From Warburgia ugandensis (lineage: Eukaryota; Streptophyta; Magnoliopsida; Canellales; Canellaceae), in assembly GCA_035236585.1 (NCBI GenBank), contig CP141133.1, positions 45,711,729 to 45,775,728 on the forward strand: DNA of 64,000 bases. The letters are read 5' to 3'. Shown piece by piece: positions 24,523-35,761 of this stretch. The position numbers were made by a program, and so were the translations under genes. The notes beneath the pieces are model-generated. The model was given only the letters and a program-made list of their open reading frames with translations. It had not been told where the DNA came from and ran no database searches. Position 1 is the first letter of the stretch; each line of letters opens with the position of its first letter.

Positions 24523-26919
24523 CATGCAGGCTAGCCGTACGAGGTGTCTTCCCCTCCTTTATCTCATCTTATCTCTCCACAACACAGCCAGACCTTTAGG
24601 AAGGATGCACATGCCAGGACATCATATCTCCCTCTCTTGCGGTTGGGCTTAGGTGGTGACATCACCATAGCCATCACCACCCATCATTTCTCCTCTCTTA
24701 TCTTCCCTTTCCACTAGCGAATTAGGGTTGAGTCGACTTGCCGAGTCAACTTGGTCTGAACTCATTTTGGGGAGCTGAGTTAACTCAATGAACTCTATTA
24801 AACCCTTGAACTTCAATCCTCTATTTTGGCCAATCCAGGAAGGATCTTGGAGATCCGAGGTAATCATCACAATCCTTACCACGCAAGGAATAATACCTAA
24901 CTTCCCATTCATTAATTAGGGAAGATCTAATCATTGATTTTGATCAGACTTTTGATTGGACGTTAGATCATTTGATCTATTATGATCTAACCTTATTTTA
25001 TGATATAAATAGTCCATTATGACCCTCATGATGTGTAGATCAAGATCCATACAAGATATCTTGGATCTAAAGTAATTGTGAGATGATTTAGCCAATTTTG
25101 ATCAATGATTGAGATCAACCTAGGATTTAGGTATGAAATTGAATCAAATTCTATGATCCATACTATTTAGATTATTTAATTAGATTATTTGATTAGAGTT
25201 ACTAATTTTTTATCTGATATGGGATGATCAGGTGGAGAATTGTAACTAGATTAGCACAAATATCTTAGATCAAGCAGATTTGTGGTGATCAGTTGACAAT
25301 CCAGCAAAGCAGGCAGCTAAATGTCCTTTAGACTGACTTGTATAGGGTAAGATTACGATCCTAATCATTTGTTTGGTTGTTTTGGCAATAATTAGATAAT
25401 ATTATGAATGAATTGAATGTAATAGTGCCCAATTGGTTAATTAAACAACAAAATTACCTAAGATTGATATGATCTGAGCATGATAGCTCTGGAATACATA
25501 ATGACATAATTAATAAAGGAACCTAATGGTTATTGGTGGGCCTAAATTAGCATAATTTGAATTATTAGCTAACTAGGGTGGGCCCCACGTTGAGATCTCA
25601 TGGCTAAGAACCATTTGCTCATATTGAAACATCATATATTGAGATATGAAAATATAATGTTGTTTTATAATTAAGAATTCAACTTAGATAATTTGGATTC
25701 TAAGTGTGACCTAGATGTGATATGTATTCATGTGATGGGATTATGGTGGACTGCGCTAGATTGGAGTCCGACTGATTTGAGAGGTACAGACAAGTGGTTC
25801 TTCATCTGAGGTAGGTGACAACATTTAGTATTCTTTTGATGCTATATATCTTGGTTGTATACCCAATGATTTCATTTACTTGATAGCTTGATGCATGATT
25901 TTGCATATTGACGCCATGACTTTCTTTGAGACTATCATTCCACATGCAATATCAATGTTTATATCATCTTTTTGAATTACATGTTCTATGCATGATTGCC
26001 AGTACATTGAAATACTTTTATCGACTTGATTTCATTAAGGATGGTTATGCATGGATTTTTGATACTTAGGTTTTGTTTTTTCACTAATTTATGACGAGTG
26101 TTTCTACCTTATGGATGCTATGTTAGGAGAGTCATAGGTTGGCCACAGGCCCTGTGAGTATATGGGATGATAGACACTTGCCCTGACATTGGGTAAACTA
26201 TGTGGGTTGTAGTATCATGGGTAGTCCACACACGCATCCAACCAACTCCCATGCCTTGGTAGACCGAAGTCTCACATTCTAGGGTCGACGGTGCGGCAGT
26301 GGTCGATACCCCAGAGTGGTTGCCACCGCAGCACAGTGATCCATGCACTTATTCTTTGTGCACATGTACTTATAGACATATCTACATGGTTATATCCTAA
26401 TGCACCCACGGCATGATGGCGCATCCTTAGGTTGAAGCCTATGTGGTCAGGCCTATGGGTTGGGCAAGCTACCTAGTGGGTGAGTTACAGGGAAAGAACC
26501 TGGAGGGTTGGTATGAGTACTCATGGCTAGATATGAGAGTGTTGTAGTACACTTGAGGGACATGGCTGGGTTGCATGCCTTGTTATTCATGACATGCATT
26601 CATGTTTTGATATGATGGATTTGATTGTATTTGGCTCTACTAGTTTCATGAAATATGCATTATTCATGTTATACATGCCATGATATTTGACTTATGATAC
26701 TTTTATATTTAATGTGTGAAAGCGTATCTTCACTGGTGATTATACTCAATTTGGATTTCTTTATATTGACACATTGTTCCAGTCTTGAGATTTAATGGCT
26801 CAATTTCTTCTACAATATTCTACATCCATTAGCTTTATAGTAAACCCTGATTTCTATATGTCATACTTCCTACTTGTTATTGGATATTATTTTTCATCTC
26901 TTACACAAGTATAGCTTGC

Positions 26920-26950
26920 TAAGGCATTGCGACATTTTTGCAATGCCTTA
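26920..26950 (+). other. Conserved LTR hairpin, LTR-A
   Basis: TAAGGCATTGC / GCAATGCCTTA: a perfect 11-bp stem with a 9-base loop, preceded by CAAGT-ATA-GCTTG. Confidence 0.75.
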
Positions 26951-27528
26951 GATATAGAGAGAGTCAGTAGGTATGACATGCTGACAAAGTAGGTGAGGGA
27001 GTTGGCGGCCTTCAGGATGTATAGACGAAATTTCAGAAATGATAAGGTTTGTTTAGAACCTTACCTTGGTTATATTTATGGACTATATATGTGTATGAGT
27101 TACATTGTGACTTGAATGTAAAGATGTATCCACATTGGATGTGATGGCTGTGCATGGATAGACCCTGGGAAATATTGTTTTTCTTTTTTATTTTTACTCT
27201 ACTGTTGAGGTTATGGTTTTATCGAGATTTGTAATTGATCCAAATGGATGTGTATGAAGACTGAGTCTCCTACGTGATGTGTTTATGTTTATTGTATTTA
27301 TCAAGAATGGTTGTATCGCATGCATTATATGTGATGGTCCAAAATATAGAGGAGGCTTGGTCAAATTTTCAATTGAAATAGGAATATCATTTCACCGTTA
27401 AATATGTGATTTTGTAGTTGTATGATTCCTAGAGTTTTGATGAGAATGCTTTTATTCAATTTTCCAATTTCAGTCGATTTTAAAATTAAAAATTTTAAAA
27501 TAGGGATCTTGACCTTTTTAAAATTGGT

Positions 27529-27545
27529 ATTATGTGTTGTGTAAA
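27529..27545 (+). repeat. LINE target-site duplication, left
   Basis: ATTATGTGTTGTGTAAA, identical to 31144-31160. Made when the LINE copied itself into a nicked target. Confidence 0.9.
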
Positions 27546-27590
27546 CTCCGCCAATGCCGGTCCCAAGCCCGGATAAAAAAGGAGGAGGGT

Positions 27591-27970
27591 CTTGCGTCAG
27601 GTGCCAGCCGGCAAGGGGGAAGTTGAAGATGATTCTATTATTTTTTTCTTACAAATTAATATGCATTTGTATATTAGTTAGTGAGGAAGAAATGAGAATC
27701 ATCTCCAGCTTCTTAAAAGATGGCAACCCTTGTATCAGGTAGCCAGCCGGCAAGGGAGAAGTTGAAGATGATTCTATTATTTCTTTCTTACAAATAAATA
27801 TGCATTTGTATATTAGTTTGTGAGGGAGAAATGAAAATCATCTTTAGCTTCTTAAAATATGGCCACCCTTGCGTCAGGTAGCCAGCCGGCAAGGGTGAAG
27901 CTGAAGATGATTTTAATGATTGTAATGATTTTAATGAAAATCATCTTCAGCTTTTAAAACTATGGCAACC
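27591..27970 (+). repeat. LINE 5' leader: three 139-bp repeats with hairpins
   Basis: The marker CAGCCGGCAAGGG recurs at 27605, 27744 and 27883, exactly 139 bp apart; the third unit is shorter. Inside each unit GAAGTTGAAGATGATT and a later AATCATCT(C/T)(C/T)AGCTTC are inverted copies, so each unit can fold into a hairpin. In the third unit the arms GCTGAAGATGATTTT and AAAATCATCTTCAGC match perfectly over 15 bp with a loop of about 25-30 bases. These arrays precede the start codon and may act as promoter or as structured leader. Confidence 0.85.
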
Positions 27971-27980
27971 CCAACATGAC

Positions 27981-30900
27981 ATGAATCGAAATTTGAAATT
28001 CGCTCAAGCTAGGGCGTTCCCCATAAGCGACGCGCTGCATCGGATCCCGGATGCGGTGAAAAATAGGCAAGGGTTGCTAGGGCGTTCTTCCAGAAGCGAC
28101 GCGCTACATTGGATCTCGGGTGTAGTGAAAAATGGGCAAGGGCTGCTAGAGCGTCCCCTCAGAAGCGACGCGTTGCATCAGAACCCAGGTGCAGTGAAAA
28201 GTGGACATGGGTTCATACCATGGAGGTCGAGAAAGGCGATAGTAAATAGGGAATCTCCAAATCATAAGATTCGCATAGCTACATGGAATATAGGGACATT
28301 GACAGGTAAGAGTTTGGAGTTAGTAGACACGATAAAATGTAGGAGAGTCAACATCGCTTGTATCCAAGAAACCAAGTGGAAAGGGGCTAAAGCTAGAGAA
28401 ATAGATGGGTATAAATTATGGTACGTAGGAAAGGAAAATAATAGAAATGGCGTGGGAATAATAGTGGATAAGGAATTAAAGGATAAAGTTGTGGACGTTA
28501 AAAGAATCAGTGATAGAATTATAATAATAAAAATGATTCTAGGAGAGCAGATTATAAATATTATAAGTGCATATGCACCACAAGTAGGGCTACAAGATAT
28601 AATTAAGAGACAGTTTTGGGAAGATATGGAGGGAGTCATACAAGAAATTCCCAATACTGAGGGAATATTTATAGGAGCAGACTTAAATGGCCATGTAGGA
28701 AAAGATAAGGAAGGATATGATAGAATACACGGAGGGTATGGTATAGGTGAACGAAACGAGATGGGGGAGAATATCCTCGATTTTGCTTTGTCATATAACC
28801 TATCCATTGCAAATACACTCTTTAAGAAGAGGGATGAACACTTAATAACCTTTAAAAGTGGACTTTATAAAAGCCAAATAGACTTTTTTCTACTTAGGAA
28901 TAATGAACGATCTATATGTAAGGATTGTAAGGTGATACCCGGTGAGAGTTTAACCTCACAACATAGGTTAATGGTTATGGATATTCATATCAAAAGATGG
29001 AGTAAAAGAACTGAACTTAATACACATCCAAAAACTAAGTGGTGGAACTTAAAAGGAGAGAAAATAACCTTATTCAAAAATAAGTTGATGGTAGAAGGAA
29101 ATTGGAATTATGAAACAGAAGTAAATACCATGTGGACTAATATGGCTAAGTCCATTAAGAAAGTGGCAAAAGATGTCTTGGGAGTATCTAAAGGTAAAAG
29201 ACTATTAGCAAAGGAAACATGGTGGTGGAATGAAACAGTGCAAAAAGCTATTAAAGAAAAATGAATGCATTTTAAAGCATGGCAGAAGATTAGAAATAAT
29301 GAAAACTATGAACAATATAAGAATGCTAAAAACGTTGCTAAGAGAATAGTAAGTGAGGCTAAACTTAAAGCATATGATGAGCTCTATAATAGATTAGGAA
29401 CAAGAGAAGGTGAGAAAGATGTGTTTAAACTTGCAAAGGCAAGAGAACAGAAGAGTAAGGACTTAGAGCATGTTAGGTGCATTAGAAGCGATGATCAAAG
29501 GGTATTAGTCAAAGACGCTGAGATCAAACAAAGGTGGGAAATATACTTCCAAAAATTGTTAAATGACAATGGCCCTGAGAATATAGGAATTGAAAATACT
29601 ATAAATCTAAATAACACTGGATATTATAGATATGAACGTAGGATTAGAATGCTTGAAGTAAAAGAGGCCTTGAGAAAGATGAAATCAGGAAAGGCCATGG
29701 GGCCTGATAGTATACCAATAGAGGTTTGGAAGCATATGGGAGATATTGGGGTAGTTTGGTTGACCAAGTTGTTTAACAAGATTATAAAATCAAAGAAAAT
29801 GCCTGATGAGTGGAGGAAAAGCTCTATTGTACCAATCTATAAGAATAAAGGAGACATTCAGAGCTGCACTAATTATCGAGGGATCAAACTTATGAGCCAC
29901 ACCATGAAACTTTTTGAAAGAGTCATTGAGAAGAGGCTATGACATGAAACAAGTGTATCGGAGAATCAGTTTGGTTTCATGCCTGGGAGGTCTACCATGG
30001 AAGCTATTTTCTTACTAAGACAATTAGTAGAGAAATATAGGGAGAGGAGAAAAGACCTACACATGGTCTTTATTGACTTAGAGAAGGCTTATGATAGAGT
30101 CCATAGAGAGTTAATATGGAGGGTGTTAGGTGTTAAAGGGGTTTCTCAGGGGTATATAGACATAATTAAAGATATGTATGAGGGAGCAAGAACAAATGTT
30201 AAGACCACTAGTGGCGTGACTGGTGATTTTCCTGTCACTGTCGGATTGCACCAAGGATCGGCATTGAGTCCATACCTTTTCACATTAGTTATGGATGAGT
30301 TAACAAAACATTTGCATGAGGAGATTCCCTGGTGCATGCTATTTGCAGACGATATAGTCCTACTTGATGAGACAAGGGAGGGTGTCAACATAAAGCTAGA
30401 GCTATGGAGAGAAGCATTAGAATTGAAAGGATTTAAAATTAGCCGAACTAAGACAGAATATATGGAATGTAATTTTAGCAAGGAGAGTAGGAGTGGAGCA
30501 CCAGTCAAGATTGATAACCGAGAGGTCCCCATGAGAGACCACTTTCGATACTTAGGATCATTGATCCATGAGAGTGGAGAGATTGAGAGGGAGGTTACCC
30601 AGAGAATCCAAGCGGGTTGGAACAAATGGAGATGTGCATCGGGGGTTTTATGTGATCGGCGGGTGCCACTCAAACTAAAGGGAAAATTCTATAGGATGGC
30701 TATAAGGCCGGCCATGCTCTATAGATCAGAGTGTTGGGCAGTTAAGGAACATCATACTCATAGGCTGAGTGTTGCAGAAATGAGGATGTTGAGATGGATG
30801 AGTGGTAAGACAAGAAAGGATAGAATTAGAAATGAAAGTATTAGAAGAAATTTAGGGATAGCACCAATAGGTAACAAGATGAGGGAGATTAGACTTAGAT

Positions 30901-31109
30901 GGTTTGGACATGTTCAAAGGAGGCCAACAACGGCACCAGTTAGAAGGAGTGAGGCAATACATGTTGAAGGTTCTAAAAGGGCAAGGGGAAGGCCCAAAAG
31001 AACGTGGATAGAAGTAGTGAGGAAAGATTTAAAAACTTTGGGACTAAATGAAGCCATGGTATTAAATAGAGTGGAATGGAGGAATAAGATTCATGTGGCC
31101 AACCCCTAA
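27981..31109 (+). pseudogene. RTE LINE polyprotein (endonuclease + reverse transcriptase), two in-frame stops
   Basis: One frame of 1,043 codons including the final stop. Residues 15-83 are three 23-residue repeats (RSDALHWISG..KNGQGLL type). Residues 97-335 are an APE-type endonuclease that nicks the target: WNIG (N103), IQETKW (E130), ISAYAPQ, GADLNGH (D234, N236), SQIDF (D301), SQHRL (H328). Next comes the reverse transcriptase: SGKAMGPDSIP, YRGIKLM, ENQFGFMPGRST, FIDLEKAYD, QGSALSPYLF and the catalytic FADD at 30342-30353. The end has FGHVQRRP and GRPKRTW, usual for RTE. Two TGA codons interrupt it (29262-29264 and 29940-29942). At the second, related proteins usually have arginine, fitting CGA to TGA by methyl-C decay. 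The ATG at 27981 overlaps the stop of a two-codon upstream frame (ATGACATGA, 27975-27983). As it stands it cannot make the full protein. Confidence 0.9.
28020..28228 (+). repeat. Three 69-bp coding repeats at the LINE protein start
   Basis: AGCGACGCG followed by a CATCGGAT-like word recurs every 69 bp, giving three 23-residue repeats just before the endonuclease domain. They differ by several substitutions yet keep the frame, so they are an inherited part of this LINE lineage and not a slip in this copy. Confidence 0.85.
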
Positions 31110-31143
31110 TTGGGGTAAGGTCTTGATGATGATGATGATGATG
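31102..31143 (+). other. LINE 3' end: stem-loop over the stop codon and GAT-repeat tail
   Basis: ACCCC-TAATT-GGGGT (31102-31116) forms a 5-bp stem whose loop holds the TAA stop (31107-31109). After TAAGGTCT comes TGATGATGATG to 31143. RTE elements end in short tandem repeats rather than poly-A, and a stem next to the tail is a plausible handle for their reverse transcriptase (family knowledge; not shown here). Confidence 0.7.
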
Positions 31144-31160
31144 ATTATGTGTTGTGTAAA
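31144..31160 (+). repeat. LINE target-site duplication, right
   Basis: ATTATGTGTTGTGTAAA directly after the GAT-repeat tail. Beyond it the interrupted LTR resumes with ACCCAAGGTGTCACA. Confidence 0.9.
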
Positions 31161-31175
31161 ACCCAAGGTGTCACA

Positions 31176-33350
31176 ATAAAAAAAACCTTGTTCTATGTTT
31201 CTAATTATTTTTGTATATGTACAAACTTATACCAAATACTTATAAGCAACATAACTAAGATTGCGTGCAAGATATGAAATGAGAATACCAAATTTGGTTT
31301 TGAAAGCAATATTCCAACTACAAACAAGAATCTAGACTTTTAGCTAATAACTTTTGATCACAAGAATGTAGTTAACTAATATTGACAATTCAATTAAATA
31401 TTTCTAAATGAAGAAAATCAAGTTAGTTGTTTTTAAAAGAAAAGTTATAAATACCTTTATTATTCTCTCTCTGTCTTTTTCTTATTTTGTGTTTTACTAT
31501 AAAATTACTAAAAGCCCATTGACTAGTGTTTTACTATAAAATTACTAAAAGCCCATTGACTATTAAACATTTACACTTATTCCATCTATGAGTATAGAAA
31601 TGCCCAAACTAACTATCAAATTTACAAAAGGATGCCATTGGATCAAACCCACGAAAACTTCTTTCTTATTTTGTGTTTTACTATAAAATTACTAAAAGCC
31701 CATTGACTATTAAACATTTACACTTATTCCATCTATGAGTATAGAAATGCCCAAACTAACTATCAAATTTACAAAAGGATGCCATTGGATCAAACCCACG
31801 AAAACTTCTTTCTTAACTCATTTTCCTTGATTTCTCAACTCTAAATCTTTCCAAATAATACTATAATATCTTTCTATTCAAATATAATTAAATCCCCCAA
31901 CTTTTTATACCAAAATCCTAAAATCATGTATTTTTTTTCTATGATTTCTATATTTCATACAAAAATCGCAAGATATGATCCTAATCACAACTTTAGTTTA
32001 TTCTAATCATAACCAAATTGATTCAATTTTTAGTGCATGTACCCTATGCGTCCCTCTAAAAATTCAAACATGACATTCACAAACTAATTAATGTTTTCAC
32101 TATTTCTTTCTAATTTTATGATCATATTCTTAAAATTTATATAATATTTCAATACCTGGGGGAGTAATTATCTTCAGATTCCAACAAGGCCTTTTGATGC
32201 ACCAAGATTCAAAACTACAAATTTGATTTAATTTCATGCTACAAATACTAGGAAAACTAATTAGGGAACTTGCATCTACTCTACTTTGTTACAAATACTA
32301 GGAAAACTAATTAAGACAAAGGGAGAAACATGACTCTCAAATGCAAATCATAACTTAAAGAAGAATCTTACAGACAAAGAAGAGAGAGAAAGTTTATACA
32401 TAAATAAAATATAAAAAGAATTTAGCAGAAAGGCTTGAGAAAGCTTGCTTGAGTAGAGCTTATTGGCATTTTTTTATTTTCAGTCTCTTCACTTGCCTAT
32501 TTTTCTCTCATAATAGCTTATATTTATAGTTGTAATTCAAAAAAATTTGTTGCAAACGAATCCATGATTGTTGGAGAGCATCCTTATCCATTTGAGAGAT
32601 AGAAATTCAAGTTTGAATGAACAACTATCATAGTTGTCTCCTGTCTAGTTAACTACTTTAAAATTTTAGTTTTCCTTATGTAGTAAAACCATGTTTTTAT
32701 CATCAAACATATAGCTACATCTTCTTCATGTTTAGTAGACTTATTTTCTACATAGAATTTGAAAACCATTTAGTTCTTCATCTAGTCTACTAAAAAAAAA
32801 TAAAAAAATAGTCAGTCATTTGCTTAAGCAAGCTACTATCTTATCATTTAATAGACCAAAATTCTAATACAATTGGCTAAGACAGGTGAAATTCATCCCA
32901 AACTTGCTAGAATGAAATAGTCAACTTGTACCAAATATAGTTGGCTATCTTCCACATGTGAGTCAATACTTGTGTGAAATATTCAGTTTTTAAATCAAGC
33001 CGCTTCATCTTCAAATTGGCTAAAATAATCATATCTTCAATGTTTGAGAAGAATACTCATGAATAGTTGGCTATTTTCTAGAAATAGATAACTAGGCTTC
33101 AAACACTTTCTTCCATCTTCTTTAGTTGTTATTTAGTTAGCTAGATCTACTGCTAAGTCTTGACAGTTGACTAGATCATAATTGTAGTCGACTAAAATTG
33201 TGAGAGTTAGTTAATTTGATTGAAACCGCACCATTTTGATTCTTGTTTATTTCTAAACAAAGTTGTAAACAATAATACTCTTAGAAATAAGATAGAATCA
33301 TTCATCATTGATGTTTTGTTATTATCATAATAGAGATGCTTGGGTCAACA
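31176..33350 (-). repeat. 3' LTR of SIRE-like Ty1/copia element
   Basis: Starts on the minus strand at 33350 with TGTTGACCCAAGCATCTC, directly after a purine tract. The region contains AGTCGACTA and TAGTTGACTAG words (33080-33200), a TATA-like box (ACTATAAATATAAGC, minus strand, near 32525) and T/C-rich leader sequence (32360-32420). These features recur in SIRE/Maximus LTRs. The other end is unclear: the LTR may stop before 31176, because 31181-32160 shows only AT-rich sequence and the tandem duplication listed separately. No gene is seen. Confidence 0.55.
31490..31814. repeat. Recent tandem duplications, 36 bp and 147 bp
   Basis: GTTTTACTATAAAATTAC..CCATTGACTA occurs at 31490, 31528 and 31675. 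The latter two belong to a 147-bp unit (31526-31672 and 31673-31814) whose copies look identical by eye through AAACCCACGAAAACTTC. Confidence 0.9.
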
Positions 33351-33363
33351 ATCTCCCTCTTTT
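33351..33363 (-). promoter_or_regulatory. Polypurine tract of SIRE-like element
   Basis: The minus strand reads AAAAGAGGGAGAT immediately before the LTR start TGTTGACCC. It is preceded by TTTGGTCATCATC, a pairing of motifs usual at the 3' end of SIRE-type elements. It would prime second-strand synthesis. Confidence 0.75.
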
Positions 33364-35161
33364 GATGATGACCAAACATTGAAGTAAGTGAAAGTGGGAA
33401 GCATAAATGAGATACAAACACATGAAATTGACTTTGCCGCTACACTTTCTCTTCAAACAATGTTTATCCCCTTTTTTCATAAGAAAAGAGATAACGAAGA
33501 AGAGATTGCAAGTAAAGAGAACTAGAAGTTCAAACATGTAATATACTCCCCCTAAACATAGCACTCCCCTAGAAATAGCAGAGGTTAAGTTCCTCAAAAT
33601 GTCACACATGTAAGAGCAAAAGAAGGAGAGAGCTCCTCATAAAATATGCATACATTTAATACTAGGGAGTAGAGTAACGACTAGAACAATATGAATATCT
33701 ATCTATTTGTATTACTTTAAGTCATTTAAAATATAATTATCCACTATAACAGATATTTCCACCAACATTCATGGCCATTGATAGATATTGATTTGCCATT
33801 CATGTAACATAATCTAATTTGAAATTATATACTAAAGATTTATATATGCATCCATTTGGAAACCAAATATCTATACACACAAAGAATTTAAACCATTCAT
33901 CAATAGTTAAACTATTCAACCACATGAATTAAAAATAACCATAAGTTAAATAACCACAAACTAAAATAACCATCAAAAGTATCTAAAAATTTTAACCAAC
34001 CAAGCATCAAAATGAAAGTTCAAACATATTCACAAAGTAATTAAAAACTAAGTTTTTGAAATATCAAATAGCAGAGGGTCCAAACAGCTTCTGACAGTCT
34101 GGAAGCAGGATGGATGGGGGCTACATTAGTCTTTAGTGTAGATCCACTTGTTGTTGTTGAACTCATATCCAATAAACTTGAAAGATGATTGATTAGGTTG
34201 GATCCCTTGAATGGTACTGAGGATTCCAAAATAGGAGGAATTTTTTATCTTGTTAGAATTTCTAAAATGAAGCATCCATAAGGCAAAGTAACATATTCTT
34301 TTTATCAAGACTCCTACAAGTTTACAAATTCAGTTGCATGTAGTTGATGTGAGTGTCTCTGGCAATATGATGGATAAGGGTGAGTTCCAAAAGATATGCA
34401 AAAGTATGGTCTTTGGCCATAGGAAACAAAATATTGTTAACACACATATGAAGAATCCTAGCCTCTAAAGTCAAGGGGCACTATCCCATATTGATTCCAG
34501 TTCATTCACATCCCCTTCCCAATAGCAAATTGATACATCTCCAATTGGAGTTCAACATCCTTTACTCTATTCTTTAACTCGATACCATGATATGGAATTT
34601 TCGTTAGTCTACCAAGTATTATTGTAGTGAATGAAAGTGCATAATCATTTACAAATGAAGAAATGGAATTATCTTCATTTCTTACCATGTTTTAATAAAA
34701 CACTCTAATTGTCTTCAAAAATTGGTCTATCTGAGGATAAGAAGATTTTTAGGTGAAATTGAGTGAACCAACCTTCATGTTATAATCCATGAAAGTCTTA
34801 GTAGACAAAACTCCTCCCTTTGAAGAATTTGCCTTGAGTAGAATCTCTTACCAGCAAATGGCATTTCATCTTGAATGGTGAAAATCAATAATTTTTTATT
34901 GGAATTTCATCATCTCCAAATACATGATAGTGGAATTTATTGGTGAATTCATCATCGCTTTTGAAAATTTTTTTGGACTACCATTATTGTATTTGCTTCT
35001 CTTCCTTCTTCAAATTTGAACTGGTGCTAGAACATCATCATCAATGTTAAACACTTCGATATCTTCATTTTGATGTTGTTCAATTGTGACAAATGATGAA
35101 ACCATCATTTTAGATGATTTCTAAATAAATTTTGATAAAATGAAAATTTAAAATTTAGGGT
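33351..35161 (-). mobile_element. Internal 3' region of SIRE-like element (fossil)
   Basis: Minus-strand sequence between the missing polymerase and the 3' LTR. Near the LTR it has the ATAGTATACTCCCCCT-like words (33540-33575) common in this position of SIRE elements. Farther up, at about 34040-35160, are weak protein remnants such as FVNDYALSFTTIILGRLTKIP. They recall a domain of plant transposon-associated proteins of unknown function, possibly the extra 3' gene of SIRE elements. The copy is broken with many breaks and stops at the LTR-C border. Family level is fairly sure, the protein assignment weak. Confidence 0.45.
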
Positions 35162-35654
35162 TGTTACATCCCTTGGTTTCAAATGCGGACCATTTCTAAA
35201 TTTTGGTAGGTTTCAAGTTGATTTTTGATGGAAGGAGAAAATGTCGACCGAAAGTGTTATTAGGAAGATTTGGGTGGTTAGTTTTGGGTATTGAATGGAG
35301 GAATGCAAGGATTTGGATTCACAAAAACATAGGGTCTCAATATGAAACATTCCCAATTTTTAAATCTGAATTTCAGTAAATTTTGGCAAGCCCAGTGCAC
35401 AAGGCTCCCCCCTATGCAGGGTTAAGAGATGTTGAAAATTCATTGTTGGTGGCATGCATTCTTTTTGACTAAAACTATGATGTTTAGAATAACAAAAATA
35501 TATATTTAAAATTAATTAAAAATAAATAAAGAAAGTACTTAAAGGAGGGGATATATTTGATAGTAGCAACCCCCTCCCCACTTAATTGAAACCAAAACAG
35601 ACCAAATGGTCTATTCTCCTGAACTCAAGACACAAATAAGAGTAAACCCGATGT

Positions 35655-35761
<107 letters not shown>

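Larger units (their letters stand above)
27546..31143 (+). mobile_element. RTE-type LINE, nearly complete
   Basis: 3598 bp inserted into LTR-A. It is flanked by a perfect 17-bp target duplication (ATTATGTGTTGTGTAAA at 27529-27545 and 31144-31160). In order: a leader with three 139-bp repeats, one long reading frame (endonuclease then reverse transcriptase), a small stem-loop over the stop codon, and a tail of GAT/TGATGA repeats instead of poly-A. Such short-repeat tails and the endonuclease/reverse-transcriptase sequence are typical of the RTE clade. It has two in-frame stops and is otherwise open, and the target duplication is unmutated, so it is a young insertion. Confidence 0.9.
20705..31175 (+). 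mobile_element. Tekay-type LTR-A, split by two insertions
   Basis: One LTR in three pieces: 20705-21648, 24523-27545 and 31161-31175. The outer end is a decayed TGACTATACCCTCAATTTT. The U3 block GATAATGGCACCCC is at 20943-20956 and the terminus AAGGTGTCACA ends at 31175. Without insertions it is about 4 kb. A solo LTR sits in it at 21649-24517 and an RTE LINE at 27546-31143. The hairpin is at 26920-26950. I found no 5-bp duplication around it, so its left border is uncertain. Confidence 0.6.

Noticed and set aside
28262-28807. Minus-strand frame of 181 codons inside the LINE
   Set aside because: Shadow of the endonuclease coding frame; hydrophobic, serine-rich translation typical of antisense frames. 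The same holds for 30146-30673.
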